A DNA stretch of 64,000 nucleotides from an uncultured Flavobacteriaceae bacterium (GTDB taxonomy: Bacteria > Bacteroidota > Bacteroidia > Flavobacteriales > Flavobacteriaceae), in NCBI GenBank assembly GCA_938029725.1, contig CALHGE010000022.1:40664-104663 (forward strand), in the 5' to 3' direction. The first letter of the stretch is position 1, and each line of letters begins with the position of its first letter. Position numbers and translations under genes: made by a program. This document shows positions 53,430 to 61,830 of the stretch, in pieces. The notes beneath the pieces are model-generated. The model worked only from the letters and a program-made list of their open reading frames with translations, was not told where the DNA came from and made no database searches.

Positions 53430-53901
53430 ATATTTTTTTTAGTTTTAGTATTAATACCTATATAATATATGTTTTTTTGGAGAAATCCTAATAATAACAA
53501 CGGTTTCTTTGGTTTAGCTTCTGAAACACAATAAAAAGATACTAGCGCTACTGGACTAAATATAGCCCTATGAGGATCGTCAAATTGTCGCAGACGATTC
53601 ACAAATACCGCAGTAAACAATAGTACCGCCAATTGGTCATTAATTTGATAAGATATTTTTATAGCCTAAGACGTTCTCTTCCTGATTCGTTTTTTTACCG
53701 CAAACTTATCTCGCAAAAACTGGCATTACATTATCTCGTATTTTTTTAACACTAAATAAGTTATCCTAACGTTAAGATTAAGCTTACAGCGAAGGCCTTC
53801 AAATTACTTTTTTCAAATAGGGCGTAACAAGGCTGTTCACTTGGTGCAGGAATGAGATTAAATGAAGCTTAACTGCTCGTAAGAAAATCAAATTAAAAAA
53901 T
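53430..53901. other. 472-bp gap between divergent sigma and OmpA-family genes
   Basis: I see no gene. Both promoters must lie here but no exact TAnnTTTG is present. TTATCTCG occurs twice about 25 bp apart near 53705 and 53730, which may be a regulator site or chance. Confidence 0.35.
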
Positions 53902-55065
53902 ATGAGAAGTATACTATTTTGTGCTGTATTATCGCTTGTCTTTGGGTACCAAAGCATACATGCACAGTGTGATTTTATTATTCCACCCGCTGTTAAAAAA
54001 ATTGAGTATGCCAATCGTGAGCTTACTTTTTCAGACGTAACTATGAACGGTCAAAAAACAACGTATTTGGCGGTAGAAAAAGGTGCAACGGTTAAAATCA
54101 AAACTAGAATAGCTTCTAAAAGGAATGGAGATTATTGCCCTGCTTGTATTGTACAAATCTATTGGGGTATTAGAGGCTACACTTCGGTTTGTGCCAAAAG
54201 TTTCTACGGTTATAATTTCAAAAAAAAATCCAAACATACCTTTAAGGCTCCTATGGAAGATGGTATTTACTACATTACAATGGGAGGCTCATTAGAATAT
54301 TCCTGTAAAAATAATATCCTTAGACCAGTGTGTTCTCCAGACAGTGCTTTTGCTGTTATTAAAGTTGGCAACCCTGATCCGGAACAAAAAATCACCTTTG
54401 TGAAAGAAAATAGAGGAGCAACTGTATTCTTAAAAGCAAGCTTGGCTAAATCAGGTTGTTTTGGCGAATTAAACAAATTGGAGTGGTTTTTAGACGATAA
54501 GAAACTCGCGTTTAATGATCAAAAAGAAATACCCTTAAGAGCGTTTGGCACGTATAAGGCTTTATGGTCTAACTGCTTAACAAGTGTTGCTGATTCAATT
54601 AATTATACAGCGAATGGTATTGAAGAATTACCTTCTGAAGTAGTAGCTGAAGTAATTTCTAAGCCTGAGCTTATAGAAGAAGAAGTTATCGATAGTACAG
54701 ACATCGCTGTACAGATTGAGAATAGTGATGCCTTTATTTTAGAACATCTAAATTTCGATTTAAATAAATATGATGTAAAACCTGAAGGCCAAGAGGAACT
54801 GAATAAATTGGCTGAAATCATGAAAGACAATCCTAATATGGTCATTTTATTGGAAAGTCATACCGCTATCGGAAATGCTAGAAGGAACAGGGTTTTATCA
54901 GAGAAAAGAGTGAAATCGACTAAAGCGTATCTAGTTAAGCAAGGGGTTGATAGCAGTCATATCCAAACTATAGGCTGGGGACAGCAAAAACCATTATTAT
55001 ACACTAGAAACAAAGAAAAGGGTAAAATAAACAGAAGAGTAGAAATCCAAATCTTATCTAGATAA
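53902..55065 (+). CDS. OmpA-family protein
   Basis: The 387-residue protein has a signal peptide (cut after IHA at residue 23), a Cys-rich N-terminal part (about eight Cys within residues 23-160) of unknown fold, and a C-terminal OmpA-like domain from about 275 (FILEHLNFDLNKYDVKPEGQ, NRVLSEKRVKSTKAYLVKQGV, GWGQQKPL, NRRVEIQI). The domain normally binds peptidoglycan through an Asp and an Arg; the Arg region is kept, but the Asp seems to be Ala (ESHTAIGN). It should tie an envelope protein to the cell wall. Confidence 0.85.
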   Translation: MRSILFCAVLSLVFGYQSIHAQCDFIIPPAVKKIEYANRELTFSDVTMNGQKTTYLAVEKGATVKIKTRIASKRNGDYCPACIVQIYWGIRGYTSVCAKSFYGYNFKKKSKHTFKAPMEDGIYYITMGGSLEYSCKNNILRPVCSPDSAFAVIKVGNPDPEQKITFVKENRGATVFLKASLAKSGCFGELNKLEWFLDDKKLAFNDQKEIPLRAFGTYKALWSNCLTSVADSINYTANGIEELPSEVVAEVISKPELIEEEVIDSTDIAVQIENSDAFILEHLNFDLNKYDVKPEGQEELNKLAEIMKDNPNMVILLESHTAIGNARRNRVLSEKRVKSTKAYLVKQGVDSSHIQTIGWGQQKPLLYTRNKEKGKINRRVEIQILSR

Positions 55066-55195
55066 TGAGCTGAGATGATTTATTTAAATACCATCTCACA
55101 CCAATAAAAGAAGGCCTTCGTAAAACATAATTTGGAAGTAATATGGTGTTGGTCTTAAAATTTAACCTTAGTATTTTAAATTTATAAGTTAGCCC

Positions 55196-55220
55196 TAGTT
55201 GAAGTAGGCTACTTCAACTA
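55196..55220. terminator. 25-bp palindrome between convergent genes
   Basis: TAGTTGAAGTAG and CTACTTCAACTA are perfect 12-bp arms around a single G. As RNA it gives a strong hairpin from either strand, probably a bidirectional terminator though T runs are short. Confidence 0.5.
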
Positions 55221-55238
55221 CTGAAATGCATCGCCTCT

Positions 55239-56669
55239 TTATTTCATTTTTTCAGCTTCATAGCCTTGCACTTTTAAACCGATAACAACATTTTCATCTA
55301 ACGAAAAGTGTAGATAAGTACCATCATTTTTATCAAAAAAAAGCGTGTCACTTTCGGCGAGAATAAATACAGGTTCTTCTAAGAATTCTGCTGTGACTTC
55401 CAAACCATTTTCTTTGAGAACTATTGCGGCATCTCCAAGATCTGGAAAGGTATATTTACCGATATATTTTGCGCGTTCCTCTTCTGATTGTTCTATCACC
55501 GTTCGGGTGCTTGGGTCGACGCCAGGTAATTCATATGCTTTAGCAAAACTCAATAGAATCTCTGGAATGATACTACCATTGTCTGAGTTCACCATTACAA
55601 CGATTGCAACAGGAGCGTCTTTCCAAACTGTCAATCTGGTTCTAAAACCCTCATCTGCACCGCCATGTCCAAAAGTGTACTCGCTCACGCCTGGGCCAAG
55701 CCCATGATCGTTCATACCGGGTGTGAGCATTTCCTTGACGGTTTGATTCTTAAGTAATCCATCTGCTCCAGATTGCAGCGTGTGCTGAATCTCTTTAGCC
55801 CATAAGATTAATTGTGATGGTGTGGTCCAAAGACCTGCCGCCGCCATCTCAGGGTAAATGGGCCACTTACCTTCAACTTCTTCACCATTAGCTCTATACC
55901 CCGTGGCTGCAAGTGAATGGTATTTAGCTGGAAGTGGGTTTTCAAATGTACTAGAAGTCATTCCCAACGGATCTAATACATTAAACTTCATAATTTCAGG
56001 AAAGCTCTTATGCTCCAAATCAGTTATCATAAGTTGCATGACGGTATAACCACCTCCTGAATACATCCAACTTTGCCCGGGTTCTTTATACACACGAACA
56101 GATGCAGTATTTCCATCTCCATCTAAGACCTTAACTACGCTAGGAATCGTGTCGCCCATATCATAACCAGGAAAACCCCAAACCGTTAAACCTGCCGTAT
56201 GATTTAATATTCTTCTTGTAGTTACTTTTTCATTTTCTGTAAATTCATTTTCTGGTACCTGCCAGCTTTTTAGGTACTTGTTAACATCCATATCGAGTGA
56301 GATCACGCCATTTTCTGCCAGTTGATGGGCTCGAATGGCAGCGATAGGCTTACTAACGGAACCTGCTAGAAACATCGTCTTTGTGCTAACTTTTCGATGC
56401 TCAGAACTATCAGCCATACCATATCCTTTGGCCCATTCAATTTCACCCTTATTAATGACCGCAATACTCACCCCTGGAATACCTAATTCTCGCATCCGTT
56501 CTTCGATATTATAATTAGGAATGCTATCTCCTATAATTTGAAGGTTTGGCTGAAGTCCGTTTTCAATGCTGCTAATTTTCTTTTGCAGTAGCTGCTGAGC
56601 AGTTTCTGTTTTAGGAGAACAACTAAATATAAATAAAAGAAGAGTTACTAAGAAAAAAGAAGTGCGCAT
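55239..56669 (-). CDS. Serine hydrolase lipoprotein (class C beta-lactamase fold)
   Basis: The 476-residue protein has a lipoprotein signal (FSC, Cys17). The domain has SxxK as SVSK (Ser104, Lys107), the Tyr motif YSGGGY near 203, and HGGADEGF in place of the KTG triad near 350. This is the beta-lactamase/esterase group (PF00144). A small C-terminal domain (FPDLGDAAIVLKENGLEV...) follows. It may cut D-Ala peptides or esters; beta-lactam resistance is not implied. Confidence 0.9.
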   Translation of the reverse strand: MRTSFFLVTLLLFIFSCSPKTETAQQLLQKKISSIENGLQPNLQIIGDSIPNYNIEERMRELGIPGVSIAVINKGEIEWAKGYGMADSSEHRKVSTKTMFLAGSVSKPIAAIRAHQLAENGVISLDMDVNKYLKSWQVPENEFTENEKVTTRRILNHTAGLTVWGFPGYDMGDTIPSVVKVLDGDGNTASVRVYKEPGQSWMYSGGGYTVMQLMITDLEHKSFPEIMKFNVLDPLGMTSSTFENPLPAKYHSLAATGYRANGEEVEGKWPIYPEMAAAGLWTTPSQLILWAKEIQHTLQSGADGLLKNQTVKEMLTPGMNDHGLGPGVSEYTFGHGGADEGFRTRLTVWKDAPVAIVVMVNSDNGSIIPEILLSFAKAYELPGVDPSTRTVIEQSEEERAKYIGKYTFPDLGDAAIVLKENGLEVTAEFLEEPVFILAESDTLFFDKNDGTYLHFSLDENVVIGLKVQGYEAEKMK

Positions 56670-56729
56670 AGTTTTAGTGAAAAAAGTTCAACCTTGGTAT
56701 GGATACCATCATTGTAAATACCATAGGTT

Positions 56730-56745
56730 TACATGTAATTTACAT
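56730..56745. promoter_or_regulatory. Palindrome upstream of the serine hydrolase gene
   Basis: TTACATGTAA and the overlapping ATGTAA-T-TTACAT form a nested inverted repeat about 65 bp before the hydrolase ATG, a plausible operator. Confidence 0.4.
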
Positions 56746-56841
56746 CATATCATTTAGAACAACGCGTTTTCCTTTATCTAAATAACACAAAGAGCCGTCG
56801 CACAAGTCTAAACTTATAGATTCATATTGGTTTCAGTTTAC

Positions 56842-56872
56842 ACTGCTACTAATTTTATAAAATAGTAGTGGT
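56842..56872. other. Hairpin in the gap after the TSP3 protein gene
   Basis: ACTGCTACTA pairs with TAGTAGTGGT (two wobbles) around the self-complementary TTTTATAAAA. It lies about 105 nt after the TSP3 gene stop; as a terminator it lacks a T run. Confidence 0.4.
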
Positions 56873-56976
56873 GCTAGGGGAGTAGTAGTAATGCAATTTG
56901 TATGAAATGGAATTAAAAGCTTCAAGCCTATGTATAAACCAAAGAATACCGAATTACTTTATACACAGAAAACTTA

Positions 56977-58515
56977 CTAGTTTTTTCGAACCCTGTGCGT
57001 AATTCTTCTGTTTGTTATTAAAGTGTGCACATTTACCGTTAAAATAGCGGTAGAAGAGATTTGTTGCGCACAAATATTGGCTAAACTACTAACCACAACC
57101 CGATAAGAAGAAGTATTCATCGCTAGTGAGGGGTTTATAATGCTTAGGGTAGGGGTATTTGTCCCGCTATAAAACGCGGTATCATTTAAATCAGACCAAG
57201 TGGCACCCGCAAAGATTTGCCACTGATAGGTATCTGTTTCCGTAGCGATTACTGAAATTGATCCCGTACAAGACGTACAGATGGTAACATTTGTAGGTTG
57301 ATTTGTAATTGCAGGATTCGCAGCTTCTTGAAAATCATAGATGCCATTAGAGTTTAAATCGTTTGGCGTAGTATAGCCATCAACATTTCCAGTAACCGTG
57401 CCATTACTAGTGTTATAGCCTGTACCCAAAAGTTCACCTGTGATACTCGTGCTAGGAGTAAAGCCAGCCTCTAGAACATCTAAACACCCGTCGCCATCGC
57501 TATCTAAATCTTCAAGATCAAAATCGCCATCACCATCCGTGTCTGTAGTTTCAAACATGCTTGCAATAATACCGCTATCTGGAAATGTTTCTAAAACATC
57601 ATAAATACCGTTTGTTCCGACAGCGCCGGTGCTAGCATCAATTATGCCGTCATTATCTGCATCAAGACTTCCGTTGCCAGACTCTACAATATCGTAGATA
57701 CCATCATTATCAGCATCTATATCTAGATTATCATTCACCCCATCATTATCTGAATCTTTGCAAGAAGGAGTAGAAGTGACATTAATTTGAACGCCGTCAA
57801 TAAAATTCCCAACACTTAAATTATTACCCGCAGTAGAGACCGCTTCAAATATAAAGATTGTATTGGCTTGACCCACAGGTACCACATAGGTACCCGTATA
57901 ACTGCCCCAAGCAGACCTACCATCGGTCATGGTCACTTGAGTAGTTGCAGTAGCCAGATCAGCACCTATTCTAACGCGGGCAACATCTACACCCCTTCGC
58001 CCTCTGTGAGCAACTGACCAAGCTATAGTTGTTCCTGGGGTTAAGCAAAGGTTTTGATAAAGAGCCGAATTTTGGGTGGCATTGAGTTCTACAAATTGGT
58101 TTCCTTCAAATGACGGAACCCCTAAAAAACCTGTAGACCAATATTCTATTCTATTATCTGTGGCAGTAGTAAGCCACCCGGGTACAGAATTTTCATTCAA
58201 AAGACGATACGTAGTATTGGGAATTACTGGTGATTCAAATCCTTCATTTACAATCGGTTGTATACATACGACACCTGAACATTCGAGATCGTCTAGAATA
58301 CCATCATTATCATCATCACTATCACAAACATCACCCACACCATCACCATCAGTATCCAATTGGTTAGCGTTGGCATAAAAAGGGCAATTATCAGCAGTAT
58401 CAGCAATACCATCACCATCACTATCTTGAGCATAGCTATAGTTGAAGAAAAAACAAATTAAAGTGAATAGGGTTAAACGATGTGACAAAGCTTTATTTTT
58501 TTCAAACATAATCAA
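56977..58515 (-). CDS. Secreted thrombospondin type 3 repeat protein
   Basis: The 512-residue protein has a signal peptide (cut near residue 30, SYAQ). Calcium-binding TSP3 repeats occur at 31-75 ([34 protein letters not shown]) and 250-350. Residues 90-245 form a jelly-roll-like domain ([14 protein letters not shown]...VPGW) often found in secreted adhesins. Residues 400-495 look like an Ig-type domain. The end reads [13 protein letters not shown], a basic tail also found in the last gene of this window. Probably a cell-surface or secreted structural protein. Confidence 0.8.
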   Translation of the reverse strand: MIMFEKNKALSHRLTLFTLICFFFNYSYAQDSDGDGIADTADNCPFYANANQLDTDGDGVGDVCDSDDDNDGILDDLECSGVVCIQPIVNEGFESPVIPNTTYRLLNENSVPGWLTTATDNRIEYWSTGFLGVPSFEGNQFVELNATQNSALYQNLCLTPGTTIAWSVAHRGRRGVDVARVRIGADLATATTQVTMTDGRSAWGSYTGTYVVPVGQANTIFIFEAVSTAGNNLSVGNFIDGVQINVTSTPSCKDSDNDGVNDNLDIDADNDGIYDIVESGNGSLDADNDGIIDASTGAVGTNGIYDVLETFPDSGIIASMFETTDTDGDGDFDLEDLDSDGDGCLDVLEAGFTPSTSITGELLGTGYNTSNGTVTGNVDGYTTPNDLNSNGIYDFQEAANPAITNQPTNVTICTSCTGSISVIATETDTYQWQIFAGATWSDLNDTAFYSGTNTPTLSIINPSLAMNTSSYRVVVSSLANICAQQISSTAILTVNVHTLITNRRITHRVRKN

Positions 58516-58876
58516 GCTTTAATACAGAGAAAAAAAATGTTGTGAACCTTTCAATACTTGTTGTTAGCCCTGCTAAAATATAGAGATGCAAGATATTTCG
58601 TTCGAAGTAATCTCTAATTTGTTAGAAGGTTGAACTATAGCATATTCACCCTCTTTATTTGATTTATTTTAAAGAAAATATTAATTTCTGTTTTTGCTTG
58701 AGGTTTTCATCCTTTTTGCATCGCTCATTAAAAGCTTCGCTATTATAAGGATGCAGAATAACCTAGTTTTCAAATCACTTTAGACAATTCGTATAGCTGC
58801 AGAATAGTCTATATCGTTAGTCTTTTCGTAATATACTCAAGATAACTGCGTTATCTGTAGACGTATATCTAAAGCT
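58516..58876. other. 361-bp gap between divergent TSP3 and propeller genes
   Basis: No gene is seen. It must hold both promoters, but no exact TAnnTTTG or strong hairpin was found. Confidence 0.4.
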
Positions 58877-60826
58877 ATGAAACAATTTAAATTACTAGTT
58901 GCAATTGCAATCTTATGTCCTCTAATGAACTTTGCACAAGTAGAGGTCAAATGGAACACACAACTACCTACCGACATTCTATGGCAAGAGGTTACCGCTC
59001 TTGGTAACCTTGTTGTAAGCTCAAGAGAAGGCTTGATGGGTATAGATACAGAAACCGGAGAGGTTGCTTGGAGCAAACGCGCTTATGGTAACTTGGGTAG
59101 AGAAGCATTTGAAGAACTACCAAATAGCCCATTCTTTACAGTTACAACGAACAAAACACTACACCTTATAGATCAGTTCAGTGGAAATGAAGTTTTCAAT
59201 TCTGAAAAGGCCGGACTAAAAAAAATTAAAAGCTACTACCTTCTATACAACTCCGATGCAATTCTTGTAGCAGGTACCGATTGGAATGGAGCACCTCTTC
59301 TTGTTTCAGTTCAGATGTCAGATGGCAGCCTTTCTTGGTCAATGAACGAAAAATTTGGAAGTATTATTAAGGTCAATGAACTTGACAACCAAGAACTACT
59401 TTTGGTTACCCTATTCAATAACTACAAATTAAATGCAGATTCTGGCGCTATTATATGGAAGAATACGAATTCCAAGGAAAATGCCCAACTAGATAACCTG
59501 AGTGGCTTAGGCGCCTTGATGAAAGAGGCCGTGGAGAATTCAGTACAAGCAACAGATTTTCAACTTGACTACTACCAACCTCAAGAAGGAGACGTGTTTT
59601 ATTTAGGAACACAACAGGAAGGGCAAACAGGTATGACGACTACTTCTGGCACACCAAAAATAAAATATACAAGCAAGTACAACGCCTATAATATCAATGA
59701 TGGAACTTTAGTTTGGAACAAAGAATTGGCAGTTAAAGGCGCCTTAAGCCAAGTCAGTTTTTTAGATAACGGACTACTGGTGCTACCTGATGATGGTAAC
59801 CGTACCAAAATAAATCTATTTGATTACCAAACAAAACAAGGCCAATGGGGAAAGAAAGGTCGCGGAATCAACATTAAAGGCGGGGTTTATGACTATTTGG
59901 ATTCGGGCGATGGTATTCTATTGGTAACCCGAACTGATACTAAAAATTTCCTCAATTTCCTGAACCCTATCGAAGGAATCATAAGCTTTGAAAAACCAGT
60001 TAAGGTAGCGGGCACAGTTGTGGGTATCGTGCCACTTGAAAAATCAATTTTATTCATCACTACAGCATCTATGAATATTTTAGATCAATCAACAGGCACA
60101 CTAAAGTGGAAAAAAAGCATCCAAACCAGTCCGAATCTAACCGCAGAGCACCAGGGTAAAATTTATGCTTTTGATTATAGTTCTGGCACTGTTAAGATAG
60201 TCGATATGGCTACTGAACACGTAAGCGAGCTATCGAAGACCGGCTTAGCGTTTCAGGGTAAAGAAACTCCAACACAGCTAGAAATTATGGAAGATGGTAT
60301 TTTTATACATGCTGATCAAAATGTAGCTAAATATAACTTTGATGGCACATTGCTATTCCAAAACTATTATGCTGCACCCAAAGAAGCGGGATGGAAAAGA
60401 GCTTTATTATACGCTTCCTCTGTCAGGGCAGCCTATATCGGCGCTACTTCCTATTATATATCTGGTGCCATGGCCCGTGCAGAAAACGATATCAGACAAA
60501 AAGATGCCGCAGCAGGAGCGCTAGTAAATCAAGTTGGTGCGGCGTACGGTGAATTGGGTAATGCAGCATCAGGCTATGCCGTACATGCATTTCAACAAGC
60601 CAATGCTAGGTTAAAAGCAACGAAAGCCGGTAGAGACTTTATGTTCATAATGTCTAAAAATGAAAAAGATATTGTCTTGCTAAAGGTGAGTAAAGTAACC
60701 GGAACTATTGAAGGTGAGATAAACCTTGGTAAAGACCGTGAACCTATGTATGCCTTAGATGATATTACAGGACAAGTATATTACCGTACAGGTAATAAAG
60801 AACTTACTTCATACCTAACGAATTAA
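58877..60826 (+). CDS. Exported PQQ-type beta-propeller repeat protein
   Basis: The 649-residue protein has a signal peptide (cut after NFA near residue 20) and repeated PQQ-like units, e.g. REGLMGIDTETGEVAWSKR, DGTLVWNKE, MNILDQSTGTLKWKK. After about residue 490 comes a helix-rich insertion (AMARAENDIRQKDAAAGALVNQVGAA). The C-terminus returns to a blade. Probably a scaffold or ligand-binding protein of the periplasm; no catalytic site is apparent. A very strong terminator follows. Confidence 0.82.
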   Translation: MKQFKLLVAIAILCPLMNFAQVEVKWNTQLPTDILWQEVTALGNLVVSSREGLMGIDTETGEVAWSKRAYGNLGREAFEELPNSPFFTVTTNKTLHLIDQFSGNEVFNSEKAGLKKIKSYYLLYNSDAILVAGTDWNGAPLLVSVQMSDGSLSWSMNEKFGSIIKVNELDNQELLLVTLFNNYKLNADSGAIIWKNTNSKENAQLDNLSGLGALMKEAVENSVQATDFQLDYYQPQEGDVFYLGTQQEGQTGMTTTSGTPKIKYTSKYNAYNINDGTLVWNKELAVKGALSQVSFLDNGLLVLPDDGNRTKINLFDYQTKQGQWGKKGRGINIKGGVYDYLDSGDGILLVTRTDTKNFLNFLNPIEGIISFEKPVKVAGTVVGIVPLEKSILFITTASMNILDQSTGTLKWKKSIQTSPNLTAEHQGKIYAFDYSSGTVKIVDMATEHVSELSKTGLAFQGKETPTQLEIMEDGIFIHADQNVAKYNFDGTLLFQNYYAAPKEAGWKRALLYASSVRAAYIGATSYYISGAMARAENDIRQKDAAAGALVNQVGAAYGELGNAASGYAVHAFQQANARLKATKAGRDFMFIMSKNEKDIVLLKVSKVTGTIEGEINLGKDREPMYALDDITGQVYYRTGNKELTSYLTN

Positions 60827-60834
60827 AAAAATAT

Positions 60835-60885
60835 AAAGACACAAAAAAAGCCATGAGTAACAATCATGGCTTTTTTTGTGTCTTT
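60835..60885. terminator. Terminator with a perfect 22-bp stem
   Basis: The arms 60835-60856 and 60864-60885 pair without mismatch around a 7-nt loop (GTAACAA). The inner arm holds AGCCATGA/TCATGGCT and the outer T-rich part gives the release tract. Works on both strands. Confidence 0.95.
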
Positions 60886-61054
60886 TAAATACGAAATAAA
60901 CAGCATGTAATTGGCGCTATCTAAGGGGTTTAGCTTTTGCTTTACCGAAGCAGGTAACTTATGATATTACACTGTGTAAAAGCTGCTTTGTTCAAAGTAA
61001 ATTATAAAAAATTTTTCTAAAAAACCCACTATAAATTACAGCGTACTACATGGA

Positions 61055-61615
61055 CTACTCCTCCTCAGATGAAATGACATCTGCCATTTCTAATTCTTCA
61101 TCCATGGTAGTATCCACGGGTACAGAATCTTTTAATGCCGTAAACTTTTCTAAACGTTCCAGTTCATCCTCATCACCAGAAAAATAAGGAAAAACATCCA
61201 TAATTGGAGATTCTGAAACTGCAGGTATGGTGTATTCTCCCATGGTATCTTTCATAACTCCAGTAGTGTTTTCAAAAGCTTCCTTTACATCATTGGCTTG
61301 CACCAATAGATACATATTTGTTTTGCGTTCTTTACCACTTTCCTCATCGAAGGCGATTAAAGCCACACGTGATTTAAACCACCTGTCAGAATTCTCAAAG
61401 GGATGTATTTCAGCATAATTAGCCACTTTAATATTCGTGATCTTTATCTCATCACTATCACTCAAATAGGCTGACATTTCTTGTGTAATCCTACTTTCGG
61501 CCTCAGTATACGAAATGGCATCTACTAAAAAGGGTTCGGTTTTTACCTTTTGCATGCCTGAAGTTTCATCAAATTTTCTATACTTTACCTTACACTCATA
61601 CCACGTTGCGCTCAT
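61055..61615 (-). CDS. DUF4494 domain protein
   Basis: From the ATG at 61615 the product has 186 residues. An in-frame TTG at 61639 lies inside the promoter, so it is not the start. WYECKVKYRKFDETSGMQKVKTEPFLVDAISYTEAE and WFKSRVALIAFDEESGKERKT form two similar halves, typical of DUF4494, a cytoplasmic family found mainly in Bacteroidetes. The C-terminal 50 residues are acidic. Function unknown. Confidence 0.88.
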   Translation of the reverse strand: MSATWYECKVKYRKFDETSGMQKVKTEPFLVDAISYTEAESRITQEMSAYLSDSDEIKITNIKVANYAEIHPFENSDRWFKSRVALIAFDEESGKERKTNMYLLVQANDVKEAFENTTGVMKDTMGEYTIPAVSESPIMDVFPYFSGDEDELERLEKFTALKDSVPVDTTMDEELEMADVISSEEE

Positions 61616-61636
61616 ATCTTTTTCTTTTAAGGTTGC

Positions 61637-61644
61637 CAAATATA
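61637..61644 (-). promoter_or_regulatory. DUF4494 gene -7 promoter element
   Basis: On the minus strand TATATTTG, an exact TAnnTTTG match, lies 22 bp before the chosen ATG. Confidence 0.6.
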
Positions 61645-61830
61645 GGGCTTAGCTATAGGTGAAAAAGCCAAAAACGAGAATAGATATACACAATTTCACA
61701 GTCTTTTTTATAGTGCTTTCAGCATAAGGAAGTTAGGCTTTCTAAAAAGCTTAATTTGTGCCGGAGGTATCAAGGGGGCTCGAAATTTTAGCCATACTAA
61801 ACCTACAAAATACTTCAGGTGTTAGTGCCT

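Noticed and set aside
53700..53740. TTATCTCG direct repeat as a regulator site
   Set aside because: Only two 8-bp copies in AT-rich DNA; not enough support.
55239..56669. Antibiotic-resistance beta-lactamase
   Set aside because: The third motif is HGG rather than KTG, and the lipoprotein form with a C-terminal domain fits the general serine hydrolase group.
61616..61639. TTG start of the DUF4494 protein
   Set aside because: The TTG is part of the -7 promoter element TATATTTG.
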